Of a stretch of 64,000 bases of DNA, positions 9,759 through 19,863 are shown piece by piece. The translations under genes were made by a program, and so were the position numbers. The stretch is from Nematocida ironsii (Eukaryota; Microsporidia). The stretch spans positions 1 through 64,000 of the forward strand of contig LTDK01000102.1 of assembly GCA_001642415.1 (NCBI GenBank), in the 5' to 3' direction. The notes beneath the pieces are model-generated. The model ran no database searches. It worked only from the letters and a program-made list of their open reading frames with translations, and was not told the DNA's origin. The first letter of the stretch is position 1. The number at the start of each line of letters is the position of its first letter.

Positions 9759-11204
9759 GAATACCTATTGTATGCTAGCATGATATATTGTACAGAATAA
9801 ATTTTTGTTAAGCAAGAATCGATTGTTTATTTATGCATAAATGTCCATGTTATTATAAATATTTCATGTAGGATTAGATCCTTCTAAGTATACCAAATCC
9901 AAATTAGAATGCAGTAGATCGGGCATTATTACAATAATATTACAACAATACAAACAACTGAACTAGTACTGGATTTTATTTAAAATTGGCTAAATTGTGT
10001 TTATTAGCCATGTATGCACATTTATGTTTATATTAAACATAGTATACGTGGAAATAATTGAAATTACTATGTATAAGCCATGATAATGAACAATTTTATA
10101 AGCCAGCTCGAATACTCAAAAAATCAAAATAAAAGTGTTAATAGAAGAATTAAATAAAAAAGACAAGAGAAGTATTCTAAAAACTCGAAATTATGAATGT
10201 AATTTAAAGTAGAATTAAGAACAGTATACGGCATAAATACATCTAGTATAATCCGAAATAAACCTAAAATTAAACCACTGGGTAACACAGGAGCACATTC
10301 ATATACGAATAGAAGAGTCAGAAAATTCTGAGTACTATTGAATTTATTATATAGGAGAGTAATCTACAGCTGTATTTTTACAGTAATAGAATATAAGTAT
10401 AGATTAAGCAGTAAATATACTTTAAAATCTTAAATATACATGAAACAGAAATAACGATAAGATGCTCTGTTTTAATTAGAATACAGAGTATGTAAAACAA
10501 GAAATTATAAGTTTTATAATTGATGTCTGTTTATTTCTATTTATACTGTATTAATACAGTATTATTTCAAATTTTCATAGGACATAGCAGAAATATCAAG
10601 TATTTAGTTAAAACCAGAGTATATACAGTGTAAACTGGTATATGTATATTATAAGCAACCAGAAAATTATTCTGAATTATTCCATTTTGTAATAAGAAGT
10701 CTAGTGCGTAACAGTAGACAGTCCATTCTTTCTATTTTCTAATTATGCGCAATCAGTATGAGAAGTGGATATATTGAGTTTATTACTGTATGTATTAATA
10801 CTATTTATACTACAATAGAGTATGTGTGTAATATAAATTATATGACATATTATAAGAAGAAGCACTGTATTATACTCTTTTTAATTTAGAAACACAGTAT
10901 ACATAGAAACCATGTATACCTCTCTGATTATATTAGAGCTAATATGAATTTATAGCAGTATACAGTGTATAGAATATAATTCAGGAATATCTTGAAATAC
11001 TGAAGGTAATAAGTATTTATATACAATATCAGTGGTTTTATGATTAATACGGATGTATTTATACTTCAGGTTATATTCTAATGATATTTTATTATTCTGA
11101 CTAACAAAAGTAATATCAAATATAGAAGATGTATTGAATATTATACTTTATTCATTATTATTCCTACTAAAATTTACTCTATACAAATTGCTTTCTTTAC
11201 TTAT
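9759..11204. other. Long AT-rich intergenic region
   Basis: About 1.45 kb without a credible open frame on either strand. The sequence is strongly AT-rich with scattered short words (TATACAGTGTA, AGAATATA) but no clear tandem array. I see no tRNA-like box A/B pair. It may hold an unrecognised noncoding RNA; nothing in the bases supports a specific call. Confidence 0.5.
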
Positions 11205-11489
11205 CTATTGATAGCTTGTTTCTGTAGTATCCCAGTCTGATGTCATACTTGAGTAGTTAGTGGTTGTATCATCTATACTGTCGTCAATATACTTATTATC
11301 CAGAGTCTGCATGTACTTATATAGATGATTTGTGCTTGATGTGAAATTAAATCCTTTGCACACTCTGACAGAGGATGTTTTTGTTTTGTGGTCATGCAGA
11401 AGTGTCCATATACAGTATGAGAGCACAGCAAAAAAAACTCCTTGGAAAGCCCAGAACAGCCCGGTTCTACTTGTTTTGAGCAGTGTCAT
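11205..11489 (-). CDS. Small single-span membrane protein
   Basis: A 94-residue hypothetical protein. The open frame starts upstream at a TTG, so the first ATG (MTLLKTSRTG) is taken as start. One hydrophobic segment lies near residues 9-30 (LFWAFQGVFFAVLSYCIWTL). It is followed by a hydrophilic tail rich in Thr, Ser, Asp and Tyr (TTTNYSSMTSDWDTTETSY). The short basic N-terminus suggests a signal-anchor. No family is recognised. It is divergent from the 50-residue ORF at 11582. Confidence 0.45.
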   Translation of the reverse strand: MTLLKTSRTGLFWAFQGVFFAVLSYCIWTLLHDHKTKTSSVRVCKGFNFTSSTNHLYKYMQTLDNKYIDDSIDDTTTNYSSMTSDWDTTETSYQ

Positions 11490-11581
11490 GCGGTGCTGCT
11501 GCAATTTTCAGGATTAGAAGATGGTGCGATTTTTGGTTTTAGATTCCACGAATAAATAAATGCAGAAGTGTCGAATAAAAT

Positions 11582-11734
11582 ATGAAAAATTTTCCGGTAC
11601 AAGAAAGAGCAAAAAGCGCACTTAGCGTACTGTCCTCTATTCTTACTGCGGTTACAGTGATTGCCATACCAATAATCCTTTCTCTAGAGAAGGCAAATAC
11701 AAAAAGAAATATTCTACGCCATGAAAATAAATAG
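11582..11734 (+). CDS. Microprotein with one membrane span
   Basis: An ATG-to-TAG frame of 50 codons. It begins MKNFPVQERAKSALS, has a hydrophobic core at about residues 16-34 (VLSSILTAVTVIAIPIILS) and ends with a basic tail (KANTKRNILRHENK). Codon use includes GCG, GTA, CTG and ACA and looks like coding sequence, not AT-rich noise. Size and layout recall small subunits of ER or mitosomal membrane complexes, but none is identifiable. It ends 10 bp before the convergent nucleolin-like gene. Confidence 0.45.
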   Translation: MKNFPVQERAKSALSVLSSILTAVTVIAIPIILSLEKANTKRNILRHENK

Positions 11735-11744
11735 ATGCGAGTAT

Positions 11745-12695
11745 TTATTCAAATTTCACATGTCTTTTGTTGCTTGTGTTCTCAGATGACCAAGTTCTCT
11801 TGTTACCAAAGCCAGATGATCTGTCAGAGTTATCTCTTCTTCCGTAGGAGTTGTTGTTGTCTCGTCTTCCAAAAGAGTTTCCGCCTCTTGGGGCTGGAGA
11901 GTTCTTTCTCTCGGAGATTTGTGCTCTAATGTTTCTATCCATGTATACTATGTTTGAGTTAATAAGTTTCTGAGCTTCTTCAACTGACTCGCAGGATGCA
12001 AATGCAAATCCTTTTGGTCTTCCAGTTTCTCTGTCCTCTGGGATTCTTACCTGGCTTACCTCTGCGTATGTCTTTAAGTGGGTGAGGAAGTCCTCGTGAT
12101 CAACATCAAATGGGATGTTTCCTAAGAAGACTGTGCTGTCATCGGTCTTGTTGTATACCTTCTGGCCATCTGCTCCGGCTCCAACTCTCTGTCCGGATCT
12201 AGCGAGGTCTACTACTATGCTTCTTCCGTTAAAGTCGGTTCCATTCAGCTCTCTGCTCTTTTCGCAGGCCTCCTTGGTCTCAAACTCAACGTATCCAAAT
12301 CCTTTACCACCTGGTCCGTCTCTGCTTCTTGGGATTCTTACTTCAACAATGTCTCCGTATTTTCCAAAGAGCTCTCTTAAGTCTTCCTCAGTTGCGCTGA
12401 AGTTAAGTCCTTTGATGAAGATTGTTCTCTCATCCTTGGACTCTTCTGGCTCTGCCTTCTTCTCTTCCTTAGCAGACTCTTCAGAGGCAGACTCAGATGC
12501 TGAGCTTGATCCTTCCTCTTCTTCAGAGCCAGTTTCAGTTGGAGATTCGCTTGCCTCTTCTACAGAGTCGTTGCTTATGGTTTCAGAAGCAGTCTGCTCC
12601 TCAGAGTCTACTGGCTTTTCAACCTTCTCTACTGGAGTCTCCTCCTTCTTAATGTTTGTTTCTTCCTTCTTGTTCTGTGTCTTTCTTACTGCCAT
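11745..12695 (-). CDS. NSR1: Nucleolin-like RNA-binding protein with two RRMs
   Basis: A 316-residue nucleolar-type protein. The first ATG (MAVRKTQNKK) is used; the frame extends two codons further to a TTG. The N-terminal 105 residues are Glu/Ser/Lys-rich and acidic. Two RRM domains follow: RRM1 with RNP2 IFIKGL and RNP1 GKGFGYVEF, and RRM2 with VFLGNI and KGFAFASC. The C-terminal tail has Arg/Asn/Gly/Ser repeats (FGRRDNNNSYGRRDNSD), resembling the GAR tail of Nsr1/nucleolin. This architecture matches yeast Nsr1, which acts in pre-rRNA processing. An ACCC block lies about 10 bases before the ATG, in keeping with high expression. RRM1 is of the nucleolin class by its EEDLRELFGKYGDI loop. Confidence 0.85.
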   Translation of the reverse strand: MAVRKTQNKKEETNIKKEETPVEKVEKPVDSEEQTASETISNDSVEEASESPTETGSEEEEGSSSASESASEESAKEEKKAEPEESKDERTIFIKGLNFSATEEDLRELFGKYGDIVEVRIPRSRDGPGGKGFGYVEFETKEACEKSRELNGTDFNGRSIVVDLARSGQRVGAGADGQKVYNKTDDSTVFLGNIPFDVDHEDFLTHLKTYAEVSQVRIPEDRETGRPKGFAFASCESVEEAQKLINSNIVYMDRNIRAQISERKNSPAPRGGNSFGRRDNNNSYGRRDNSDRSSGFGNKRTWSSENTSNKRHVKFE

Positions 12696-12945
12696 TACCA
12701 AGGGTATAGAATATGTAAAATTTTTTCATTTTATAGTTAAAATTTGTCTAAAATTTTTCACATATTACGAAAAACTTCAATTCTCATTATAATTAAGATT
12801 TAATTAAAATTTCCCGCGGTTTTGACGGTCTCTAAAAATCACTCAAACACCACAGGACCTTCTAAACCCCACACAACCACCACTCCCTCTACTGACCCAC
12901 ACACACGCATAGACATAACCAATTATTAATTGTATTTATTTCTGT

Positions 12946-15519
12946 TTAAAGCACAATAGCAAATGCAAATACTTTTCTAATTTCTGGGATAAGAATTCCC
13001 TGCACAGAAGAGAACACGCATATTTTCATATTCTTACCATCTGTGATAATCCCATTCTTAATAATAAATGACTCTGGTAGGGATAAAATACCATTTATAC
13101 CATAGTACGGTAAGTATACTTCTACTTTCTCAGTGGATATTCCCACTACAACTAAATTCATCACTTGTTTCATGATTAAGTACCTAACGTATAACTGATT
13201 AGCATGCCGTGCCACCATCTTAGCATTCCTGTACGATCTGTTAACTGAATCACAGATTCTTTCCAGTCTTGTTTCAGTCACCGGTGAATATCTCTGGTGG
13301 TGCATTGCACTGTACAGTATTCTATGCACAATAACATCAGCATACCTTCTAATAGGAGAAGTAAAGTGTGTATAATGATTCATTGCAAGACCATAATGTA
13401 ATTTACACCCTACAGAAGATGGAGAGTAAACAGCTTGTGTCATACACTTAGTAGCCCATGCACCAATAGTACTTTTCAGTACATCTGTGGTAGAGTACTC
13501 CTTCAAGGTAATTGATAATTCAGAAGGTTTTAATGGGTTCAGTTCAACGCGTGAGTTAGTGTGCTGTGAGAGTGCCACTTCTAATTCCTTAAATGCAGAT
13601 GCAGATGGTCTTGGATGTACTCGTATCAAAGATTCCTTAGGGTATACTTCTGATATGTACTTAGACACATGCTGATTAGCAAGTAACATGAACTCTTCAA
13701 CGAGTGAATGTGTATCATGTTCTTCAGAGTGTGCATCTTCTGTTATAATATGTTCTGATGGATTATACGCTATTTCATTAAAATACTTCTCTGTCCTGGC
13801 AGATATTCTGCACTCATCTGAGTGAATCACAAATGCACCTGTTCGAAGTCTTTCCTTCTTCAGAAGACTTGAAATATTCTTAAGAAGTTGTATTGAGTGC
13901 AATAATTCCTGTGATTTATACTCTCCCTTCTCCAGGATAGATGATGCTTGATCATATGTAAAGGATTCTTTCGATCTGATTATAGATTTAGTAAACCTTC
14001 TGTCTAAGAATACCACTTTATCATGGACTATTTGTACTTTCCAAATAACTGAAAATGCCAACCTATCAACATTCTTATGGAGTGAGCATAAATTAGTCCC
14101 TAAAAGAGGAGGAAGCATATCAATCCTTCTATTGGGAAGGTATGTCGTACACCCTCTAATCCTTCCCTCTCTGTCTAAATTACTATCCTCTTTTACAAAA
14201 TGTGTAACATCTGCTATATGTACACCCATATCAATAGTCCCATCTTCATTATACTTAGCATGTAATGCATCATCTATATCTATACACCCTTCTGGATCTA
14301 TACTTGCTATGGGATATTCTCTTAAATCTTCTCTTTCATTTAAGTCATCCTGTGATACTTTCCAATCCTCATTAGGCAGTTCTTGTACAGCAGATATTTC
14401 AAATGGTTGGTCCAGTATAGCATGATGTTCCAGGAGTGCAGCTGTTTCTGCTTGTATACTCTCTTTCTCACCCGTATCCTTTATTATATACCCTACAGGA
14501 TATTTCTCATTTACACCCCATTCTTCTACAACCCCTAATAATACTCTTTTATCTAACTCCATTAGAATATCTGGAATATCTTCAATAGTTCTCCCATTAA
14601 TACATGATAATCTACAAATAACATTAGGAAGATTATTCATCTCAGGTTCAACCAGGATATGTCCACTCTCCTTATCTAAAACCTCTAAAACCCTACATGG
14701 GAATGGTTTCCTACTCCTCCTTTCTACACTTATAACTCTCCCTATACGTACATCTTCATCCTCTGTAAGTACCTCTACAATAACATAATCCCTATCAATA
14801 GCCCTATTAAGATACTCTTTAGGTATACTTATACACATCTGATACCCTTCTATATTACATAATAATATACCTCCAGATTCCCTATCCTCAATAGAAATAA
14901 ACCCTTTTTCTGTCCTATCCTCTATCTTTATAATATCTTCTTTCTCTAAATAATCCATATTCTTATCACATACGTACATACCCCTAATACTATCACTAGG
15001 TAATACCATACTGTACACAGTTGATATAAATAATCCCCTGGGATATTCCGATCGTATCTCCCTCTGTGAGTGTACTGATACATACTTATACTTCATATTA
15101 TGTATGTTATACCACATACTCACCATATCATAATAAGTACTCTCTATATTTTTATTTTCTTCTACATATTTATATATACTCTCATAATAAATATCTTCTA
15201 ATATAAATAAATTATACCTGTCTATGATTATATTTAATCTCCTATACGTATTAATATACTTCCTCTTTAATTCCATCACAGCAGTTCTTGTTATAATAAT
15301 ATTCCTGATAGTTTTAGTTTCTATAAATGTAATAAAGTCATTCAGAAATTCATCAGATACGATATAAAATGTGTCTGTGACAGATTCCTTAATCCTTGGA
15401 TTAGTATTCCCACAGCATTCAAATCCACATTGTATATTTTTACTTAAATATATTTGTGTTGGTAATTTCAAGAGTTCTCCTCTTTTATTCTGTCTGTATA
15501 CTGTATATATTCTATCCAT
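12946..15519 (-). CDS. DIS3: Exosome exonuclease DIS3/RRP44
   Basis: An 857-residue RNase II-family 3'-5' exoribonuclease, the catalytic subunit of the RNA exosome. Order: a Cys-rich CR3-like segment (CGFECC, 31-36), a PIN domain (about 50-160), cold-shock-type OB domains, the RNB domain (about 390-720) and a C-terminal S1-like domain. The RNB site is intact: SIDPEGCIDIDDALH carries the metal-binding aspartates. The PIN domain keeps Asp56 and Glu83, but the third and fourth acids seem replaced (Ser127 and His150 at the aligned places), so its endonuclease is probably dead. Fungal DIS3 is near 1000 residues. Divergent from the LSm gene with 19 bp between starts. Confidence 0.93.
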   Translation of the reverse strand: MDRIYTVYRQNKRGELLKLPTQIYLSKNIQCGFECCGNTNPRIKESVTDTFYIVSDEFLNDFITFIETKTIRNIIITRTAVMELKRKYINTYRRLNIIIDRYNLFILEDIYYESIYKYVEENKNIESTYYDMVSMWYNIHNMKYKYVSVHSQREIRSEYPRGLFISTVYSMVLPSDSIRGMYVCDKNMDYLEKEDIIKIEDRTEKGFISIEDRESGGILLCNIEGYQMCISIPKEYLNRAIDRDYVIVEVLTEDEDVRIGRVISVERRSRKPFPCRVLEVLDKESGHILVEPEMNNLPNVICRLSCINGRTIEDIPDILMELDKRVLLGVVEEWGVNEKYPVGYIIKDTGEKESIQAETAALLEHHAILDQPFEISAVQELPNEDWKVSQDDLNEREDLREYPIASIDPEGCIDIDDALHAKYNEDGTIDMGVHIADVTHFVKEDSNLDREGRIRGCTTYLPNRRIDMLPPLLGTNLCSLHKNVDRLAFSVIWKVQIVHDKVVFLDRRFTKSIIRSKESFTYDQASSILEKGEYKSQELLHSIQLLKNISSLLKKERLRTGAFVIHSDECRISARTEKYFNEIAYNPSEHIITEDAHSEEHDTHSLVEEFMLLANQHVSKYISEVYPKESLIRVHPRPSASAFKELEVALSQHTNSRVELNPLKPSELSITLKEYSTTDVLKSTIGAWATKCMTQAVYSPSSVGCKLHYGLAMNHYTHFTSPIRRYADVIVHRILYSAMHHQRYSPVTETRLERICDSVNRSYRNAKMVARHANQLYVRYLIMKQVMNLVVVGISTEKVEVYLPYYGINGILSLPESFIIKNGIITDGKNMKICVFSSVQGILIPEIRKVFAFAIVL

Positions 15520-15538
15520 TCAATATAAAAAAATTTGA

Positions 15539-15736
15539 ATGGAGCAGATTTCTGAATTTATACACTGCCCAGTCTCTGTGAGGACATATTGTGGTAGTAA
15601 TTATTATGGTACGTTATTAGCTATTGATCAGTATTTAAATATTGTATTACAGAATGCCACAATAGAAAGTGACATCAAGAAAGGGTTTCTATTTGTGAAG
15701 GGTTCAAATATTCTTCTTCTTACATTAGTAGAGTAA
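15539..15736 (+). CDS. LSM6: LSm protein, LSM6/SmF-like
   Basis: A 65-residue Sm-fold protein. Sm1 motif: VSVRTYCGSNYYGTLLAIDQYLNIVLQNA, with the conserved G, the aspartate and the N of the RNA-binding loop (residues 13-41). Sm2 motif: FLFVKGSNILLLTL with the KGSN turn, near FIRGNNVLYI of LSM6. It is short even for LSM6 (about 80). As a ring subunit it would act in mRNA decay (Lsm1-7) or U6 binding (Lsm2-8). SmF is the close alternative, since LSM6 and SmF differ little. It shares a 19-bp divergent promoter with DIS3, both genes of RNA turnover. Confidence 0.8.
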   Translation: MEQISEFIHCPVSVRTYCGSNYYGTLLAIDQYLNIVLQNATIESDIKKGFLFVKGSNILLLTLVE

Positions 15737-15737
15737 A

Positions 15738-16080
15738 TAAATTATACAGTAATTATAACACATAGCATAATAAGTAATATAAGTGATAATAAATTATAAC
15801 ACATAGAGTAATAAATAATATAAGTGATAATAAATTATAACACATAGAGTAATAAGTAATATAAGTGATATAATTTACTTTATTTAATACACATAGCATA
15901 ATAAGTAATATAAGTGATAATAAATTATAACACATAGAGTAATAAGTAATATAAGTGATATAATATTTGAATACATGTGTCATAAGTAATATATGATATA
16001 ATTTACTTTATTTAATACACATAGAGTAATAAGTATTATATAATTTATAACACAATTACTCTTATATAATACTTATTACG
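15738..16080. repeat. AT-rich tandem satellite, about 41-bp unit
   Basis: About five imperfect copies of a unit near 41 bp, with the recurring core TTATAACACATAGAGTAATA followed by AGTAATATAAGTGATAATAAA. A related inverted repeat lies at the end (arms 16027-16042 and 16063-16078, 16 bp each, 20-bp loop). The core GTAATAAGT/ACTTATTAC recurs in satellites at 47.9-49.5 kb and 50.2-53.0 kb. Confidence 0.85.
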
Positions 16081-16195
16081 TATTGGTTTAAAAATAATGT
16101 ACATAAAATATTTAAAGTGTAATATATTTTATTTATATAACAAGACTATTTACACAAATACGCATAATATTTGATCAGACCATGACCATTACTTT

Positions 16196-17998
16196 TTACA
16201 CATCTGCATGAACATATAAAAGAAGTACTACATCCTCTTTGAACAGAGGTAATTTAAGAATCTGTCCATCAATGAATGTAATCCAATTAATTCTCTCTAC
16301 ATTCTCATCCAGATTGTTTAAAAATATTCGGTCATCTAATATCTGTGTGAAGTAATACCCACCGTATGTATTATTCTGGTATATAACAGCTGCTTTAAGC
16401 CTATAATTAAGGAAAGAGTTCTTAGTATCAGATTTAAATACTTCCTTACTAATACTCTTACTACTCAGATGGTTCTTAACAAAAAATGAAGGTAGTTTAC
16501 AGTATATATCCTGTGGTATTAGCCTGGAAGTAATTAAATGACTATTCTCATACGGAGTATGTACACCTTGTTCATTTAAGGATTCACTCGGTTTTTTTGC
16601 TGATATTATTTCTTTCTTTTTATCACACTCCCTGTACGGAATTGAGAGGGTTCTTTGTATTTTACTTTCTGTGGTTTCTCCAAGGATGGAATTTGTTGGT
16701 TTCTTTAGCCGGATTGTCATAATATTCGGAATATTTGAAAGGTAAGAAGTTACTGTTTTTATTGGTGCACCGCATCTGCACGCTTTATCCAGTTGTTTAA
16801 TAGAGAAGAATTCTGAAATACTCTGATTTGGTTTTAAGTACAGAATGCATAACTTCTCAGACCTATCCCATTTCTCTTTACAGTTATTACATATGATTAT
16901 TGACCGTAATAGAATATAAAAATGCGTGGTCAGATTCTTCTCATCATCTTCAGGCATTTCATTTTTCTTTAGCATAGACATAAAATTACGGAAGAATCTT
17001 GCTGCATCAATATGAGAATCTTCATCATACGGTTCAAACCCACTATTAACAAGGTCTTCAATATGATCGGTAAAAATGTACTCATTCTTCTCTAAAACCA
17101 GCATATTTATCACTTTTGCTATAATTTCATTTACTGCATTTTTAAATTCTGTGTTTTTTTCCGTTATTATTAAATCATCAAAAATCGGAATTATTCCCAT
17201 ATTAAGAATACAGTAAGAAATACTCTGAATCACAGATAAAACATACCCAGAAGGTAATTTACTACTCTCTGGATTATTTGTTATAAGTTTACCTTTGGTG
17301 CATTCTGTACACTCTTCTTTTCTTTTTGTTAAGTCTACTTCTGTACATTCATTACACATGGAAAGTGCCGTGTATCTGGAATTGAATATTTTATGGACTA
17401 TTTCATTCTGCATGAATATACTGCAGTAACTGCAAAATGCTTGCATCTCATGATTCTGTGGGTTAAAGCAGTTTAAGTTTATGAAAATAGAATGTTCAGT
17501 CCGTTCAAAATGCATATGTGCATGGCCATTCCCCATTACATTATACCTCTGTCCACCACAATATACAAGACCGCATGTAATACACAGCCACCTATTCTCA
17601 TGCAGTGAGCATATACAGCACTCACTAAAATTATAATTAAGGGATATTTTAGATATATTATCAAATACTCGTGCCATTTCTTTAAATACTTTAAAGATAT
17701 GCATACACGATGCATGTTTTTTATGCTTACTAATTAAACTTGCTGCTAATCCTTTATATTTAAGCACTTCAAGTGCCCCTTCAATCATAGAACAGTCATT
17801 GTCAGATATCTGCACACATAATATCCCATTCTCTAATGCCATCTGAATCGGGTACTTTGTGTGGTTCTCAAAATTATGGAAGAATGCATGCTTTTCGCAT
17901 AATTCTGCACCACATGAACAAATAAAATAAATACTCTTATAATCTGGGTCCAGGCACTGTTGACACTTTCCCTGTAGAAACCCTGCCAGAAACTTCAT
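16196..17998 (-). CDS. UBP14/USP5-like protein with dead protease site
   Basis: A 600-residue paralogue of its neighbour at 18055-19824. The open frame reaches a GTG at 18043; the first ATG (MKFLAGFLQG) is used. An N-terminal Cys/His cluster (11-46) and a second ZnF-UBP domain (about 126-200, with CCICSLHENRWLCITCG and GNGHAHMHFE) match the ubiquitin-binding fingers of USP5. The USP catalytic domain follows from about 245, but the catalytic cysteine box aligns as PSGYVLSVIQSISYC, placing Gly251 where cysteine should be, and the histidine box reads TYGGYYFTQ, with Tyr548 for histidine. Other domain landmarks and the full length are kept without frameshift. It is therefore likely a pseudoenzyme that still binds ubiquitin or free chains, perhaps regulating the active sister. 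Only 56 bp separate the two tandem genes. Confidence 0.85.
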   Translation of the reverse strand: MKFLAGFLQGKCQQCLDPDYKSIYFICSCGAELCEKHAFFHNFENHTKYPIQMALENGILCVQISDNDCSMIEGALEVLKYKGLAASLISKHKKHASCMHIFKVFKEMARVFDNISKISLNYNFSECCICSLHENRWLCITCGLVYCGGQRYNVMGNGHAHMHFERTEHSIFINLNCFNPQNHEMQAFCSYCSIFMQNEIVHKIFNSRYTALSMCNECTEVDLTKRKEECTECTKGKLITNNPESSKLPSGYVLSVIQSISYCILNMGIIPIFDDLIITEKNTEFKNAVNEIIAKVINMLVLEKNEYIFTDHIEDLVNSGFEPYDEDSHIDAARFFRNFMSMLKKNEMPEDDEKNLTTHFYILLRSIIICNNCKEKWDRSEKLCILYLKPNQSISEFFSIKQLDKACRCGAPIKTVTSYLSNIPNIMTIRLKKPTNSILGETTESKIQRTLSIPYRECDKKKEIISAKKPSESLNEQGVHTPYENSHLITSRLIPQDIYCKLPSFFVKNHLSSKSISKEVFKSDTKNSFLNYRLKAAVIYQNNTYGGYYFTQILDDRIFLNNLDENVERINWITFIDGQILKLPLFKEDVVLLLYVHADV

Positions 17999-18054
17999 GC
18001 ACAATAAGATACTTAAACATTTTATAATTTCATGTATAATCACACTGATATCGT

Positions 18055-19824
18055 TTATTCATTAGACAATTTATAGAAGAGCATGGTTGCATCGGGAAGA
18101 AGCAACTTCTGAATTCCCATTTTATCATTGTCATGAACTAAATATGCTGCTTTTTCAGTTATTTCTGTCGATGGTTTATGCTTTTTATGTACTTTCTCAT
18201 TATGTTCAGGCTTTTTTGTGTGCTCACTTATTTCTTGTGGTTTTTGTGAATGCACATACTCTTTTTCATACTCACTGAATAGAAGTTTTCCTAAGTCATA
18301 ACTCTCTTTAAGAGGCACCTGTACAATATAATGACCAGCTTGTGCTGTTCCTCTGTATATAATTGCTGCCTCGAGTACATACTTTATCTCTTTCCCTGCC
18401 ACATCCTTTACTATAAATTCTGTTGGATTCTCTTTATTCTCATCTATATTTAAACCCTTCCCTACACACACTGTAAATATACTTGGTGCATGTGTAAGAT
18501 ACGTTCTTTGTTTTTTCTTTCTCCCACACTCACATGTAGCCTGTACTTCTTCTTCAGCAAATAAATCATTCACTGTTTGGTTGAATCCTATATAAAGAAT
18601 AGATGCAGCTTCTTTTTGTTTTGTGGTAGAATCACAGTCACTGCACACCGTGTGAATCTCCTGCTGAATCTTAAAACAATCAAATAATCCTGTAAAGTGG
18701 CCCATTTCACTATAACTCTCTATAAGTGTGAGTAAAGCTAAAAAATACTCAGATGCATCCTGTTGTGTACCTACAACATAAACAGGATAAATACTCGAAA
18801 TTACTTTACAGAACTGATTAACAGAAAAATTACCAGATCTCTTCTTATGTGACCACTCAATCCTCTTAAACACTTTCTTAAACTGGCACCCAAAACATTC
18901 TTTAGGCCGTTCACACTCTGTTGGATATACAGAATTTACTCTTTCACTGCACTTAGTCACTGAAATACAGTATGTAATTGCTTGAAGTACAGATGAAATA
19001 TAACAAGTATTCCCTAAATCAATTATTCCCTCATCTGTCCATACTTTAAAATATGGAATAATCTGCTTCTCACTCTCAGTTTCTAACCTCTGATAAATAT
19101 CTTCCTCTTTACTGTTCAGTCTCTTAGATATTTCCATTGTGTTTAAAACCACAGATGAATCACTCTCTGAAATATCCGTATTTTCAGTTACTTTACTACT
19201 TTTTATTTTTTCACTTTTTTTATTTTTTCTATTTTCATTTTTTATATTATTTCTTATACGGCCGTATATATCATGACTAATCATATCATCACATTTATAA
19301 CAGTATACATCAGCAATCTTCCTAGTGCTGTCTATGCTTTGTACTTTTAAATATACAGAATGCTCATTATCCTCTGTATAATGATTCATTGCATGCCCAT
19401 TCCCTTCTATTCCATACTGCTGTCTTCCACATAGTACTTTATTACACTTTATGCATACCCATGAATTACTATTTATATCACACTCAGTGCACTTATCTGT
19501 TTCTATGTTTATATCCCCTTCTGGTTTTAAATGTGTACACTTTTTAATTCTTATTCCTTCCACAGTGGGTGTGAATAAAGCCTGTCTTACCTGTGATTCA
19601 ATTGATGATTTATCTATATTTTCATCAGGTGTCTCTACTTGTATTTCAATATCTGGCATTACTCCTGCAATAGTAAGCTGTATCCTTGTGTGTCCTGGTT
19701 CATTATGATTATGTGAATGTTTTATGCACATTTCAGTCCCACACTCACAGTAAATTAGTGATTCTGTGAATATGTCTCTAAAGCAGAAACTGCACTGGCC
19801 TGTAAAGTCATTACAATAAAACAT
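18055..19824 (-). CDS. UBP14/USP5-like deubiquitinase (active site intact)
   Basis: A 589-residue ubiquitin-specific protease. A longer open frame runs through the divergent uS11 promoter to 20004, but the ATG at 19824 ([10 protein letters not shown]) puts a Cys/His cluster at the N-terminus as in its paralogue and leaves 39 bp to the uS11 start. Order: N-terminal finger (4-46), ZnF-UBP (about 96-185, with [11 protein letters not shown] as in USP5), a Lys/Ser-rich linker (190-235), then the USP domain: Cys box [12 protein letters not shown] with Cys274, His box AQAGHYIVQ with His498. USP5/Ubp14 disassembles unanchored ubiquitin chains. No UBA domains are visible in the USP insertion, unlike USP5 (about 800 residues), so this is a trimmed form. 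Confidence 0.88.
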   Translation of the reverse strand: MFYCNDFTGQCSFCFRDIFTESLIYCECGTEMCIKHSHNHNEPGHTRIQLTIAGVMPDIEIQVETPDENIDKSSIESQVRQALFTPTVEGIRIKKCTHLKPEGDINIETDKCTECDINSNSWVCIKCNKVLCGRQQYGIEGNGHAMNHYTEDNEHSVYLKVQSIDSTRKIADVYCYKCDDMISHDIYGRIRNNIKNENRKNKKSEKIKSSKVTENTDISESDSSVVLNTMEISKRLNSKEEDIYQRLETESEKQIIPYFKVWTDEGIIDLGNTCYISSVLQAITYCISVTKCSERVNSVYPTECERPKECFGCQFKKVFKRIEWSHKKRSGNFSVNQFCKVISSIYPVYVVGTQQDASEYFLALLTLIESYSEMGHFTGLFDCFKIQQEIHTVCSDCDSTTKQKEAASILYIGFNQTVNDLFAEEEVQATCECGRKKKQRTYLTHAPSIFTVCVGKGLNIDENKENPTEFIVKDVAGKEIKYVLEAAIIYRGTAQAGHYIVQVPLKESYDLGKLLFSEYEKEYVHSQKPQEISEHTKKPEHNEKVHKKHKPSTEITEKAAYLVHDNDKMGIQKLLLPDATMLFYKLSNE

Positions 19825-19846
19825 TATGAAAGAATAAAATATTTTT

Positions 19847-19863
19847 TTATTTTGTACCCCCAG
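19847..19863 (+). promoter_or_regulatory. C-rich start-proximal element of uS11
   Basis: The sequence TTATTTTGTACCCCCAG stands directly before the ATG at 19864. The last eight bases, ACCCCCAG, are identical to those preceding the uL23 start at 48319. Microsporidian ribosomal-protein genes are known to carry CCC-like motifs near the initiation codon, so this is likely a transcription start or promoter signal. Confidence 0.75.

Noticed and set aside
15753..15983. 76-codon minus-strand frame
   Set aside because: Entirely within the tandem satellite; the protein is a translated repeat.
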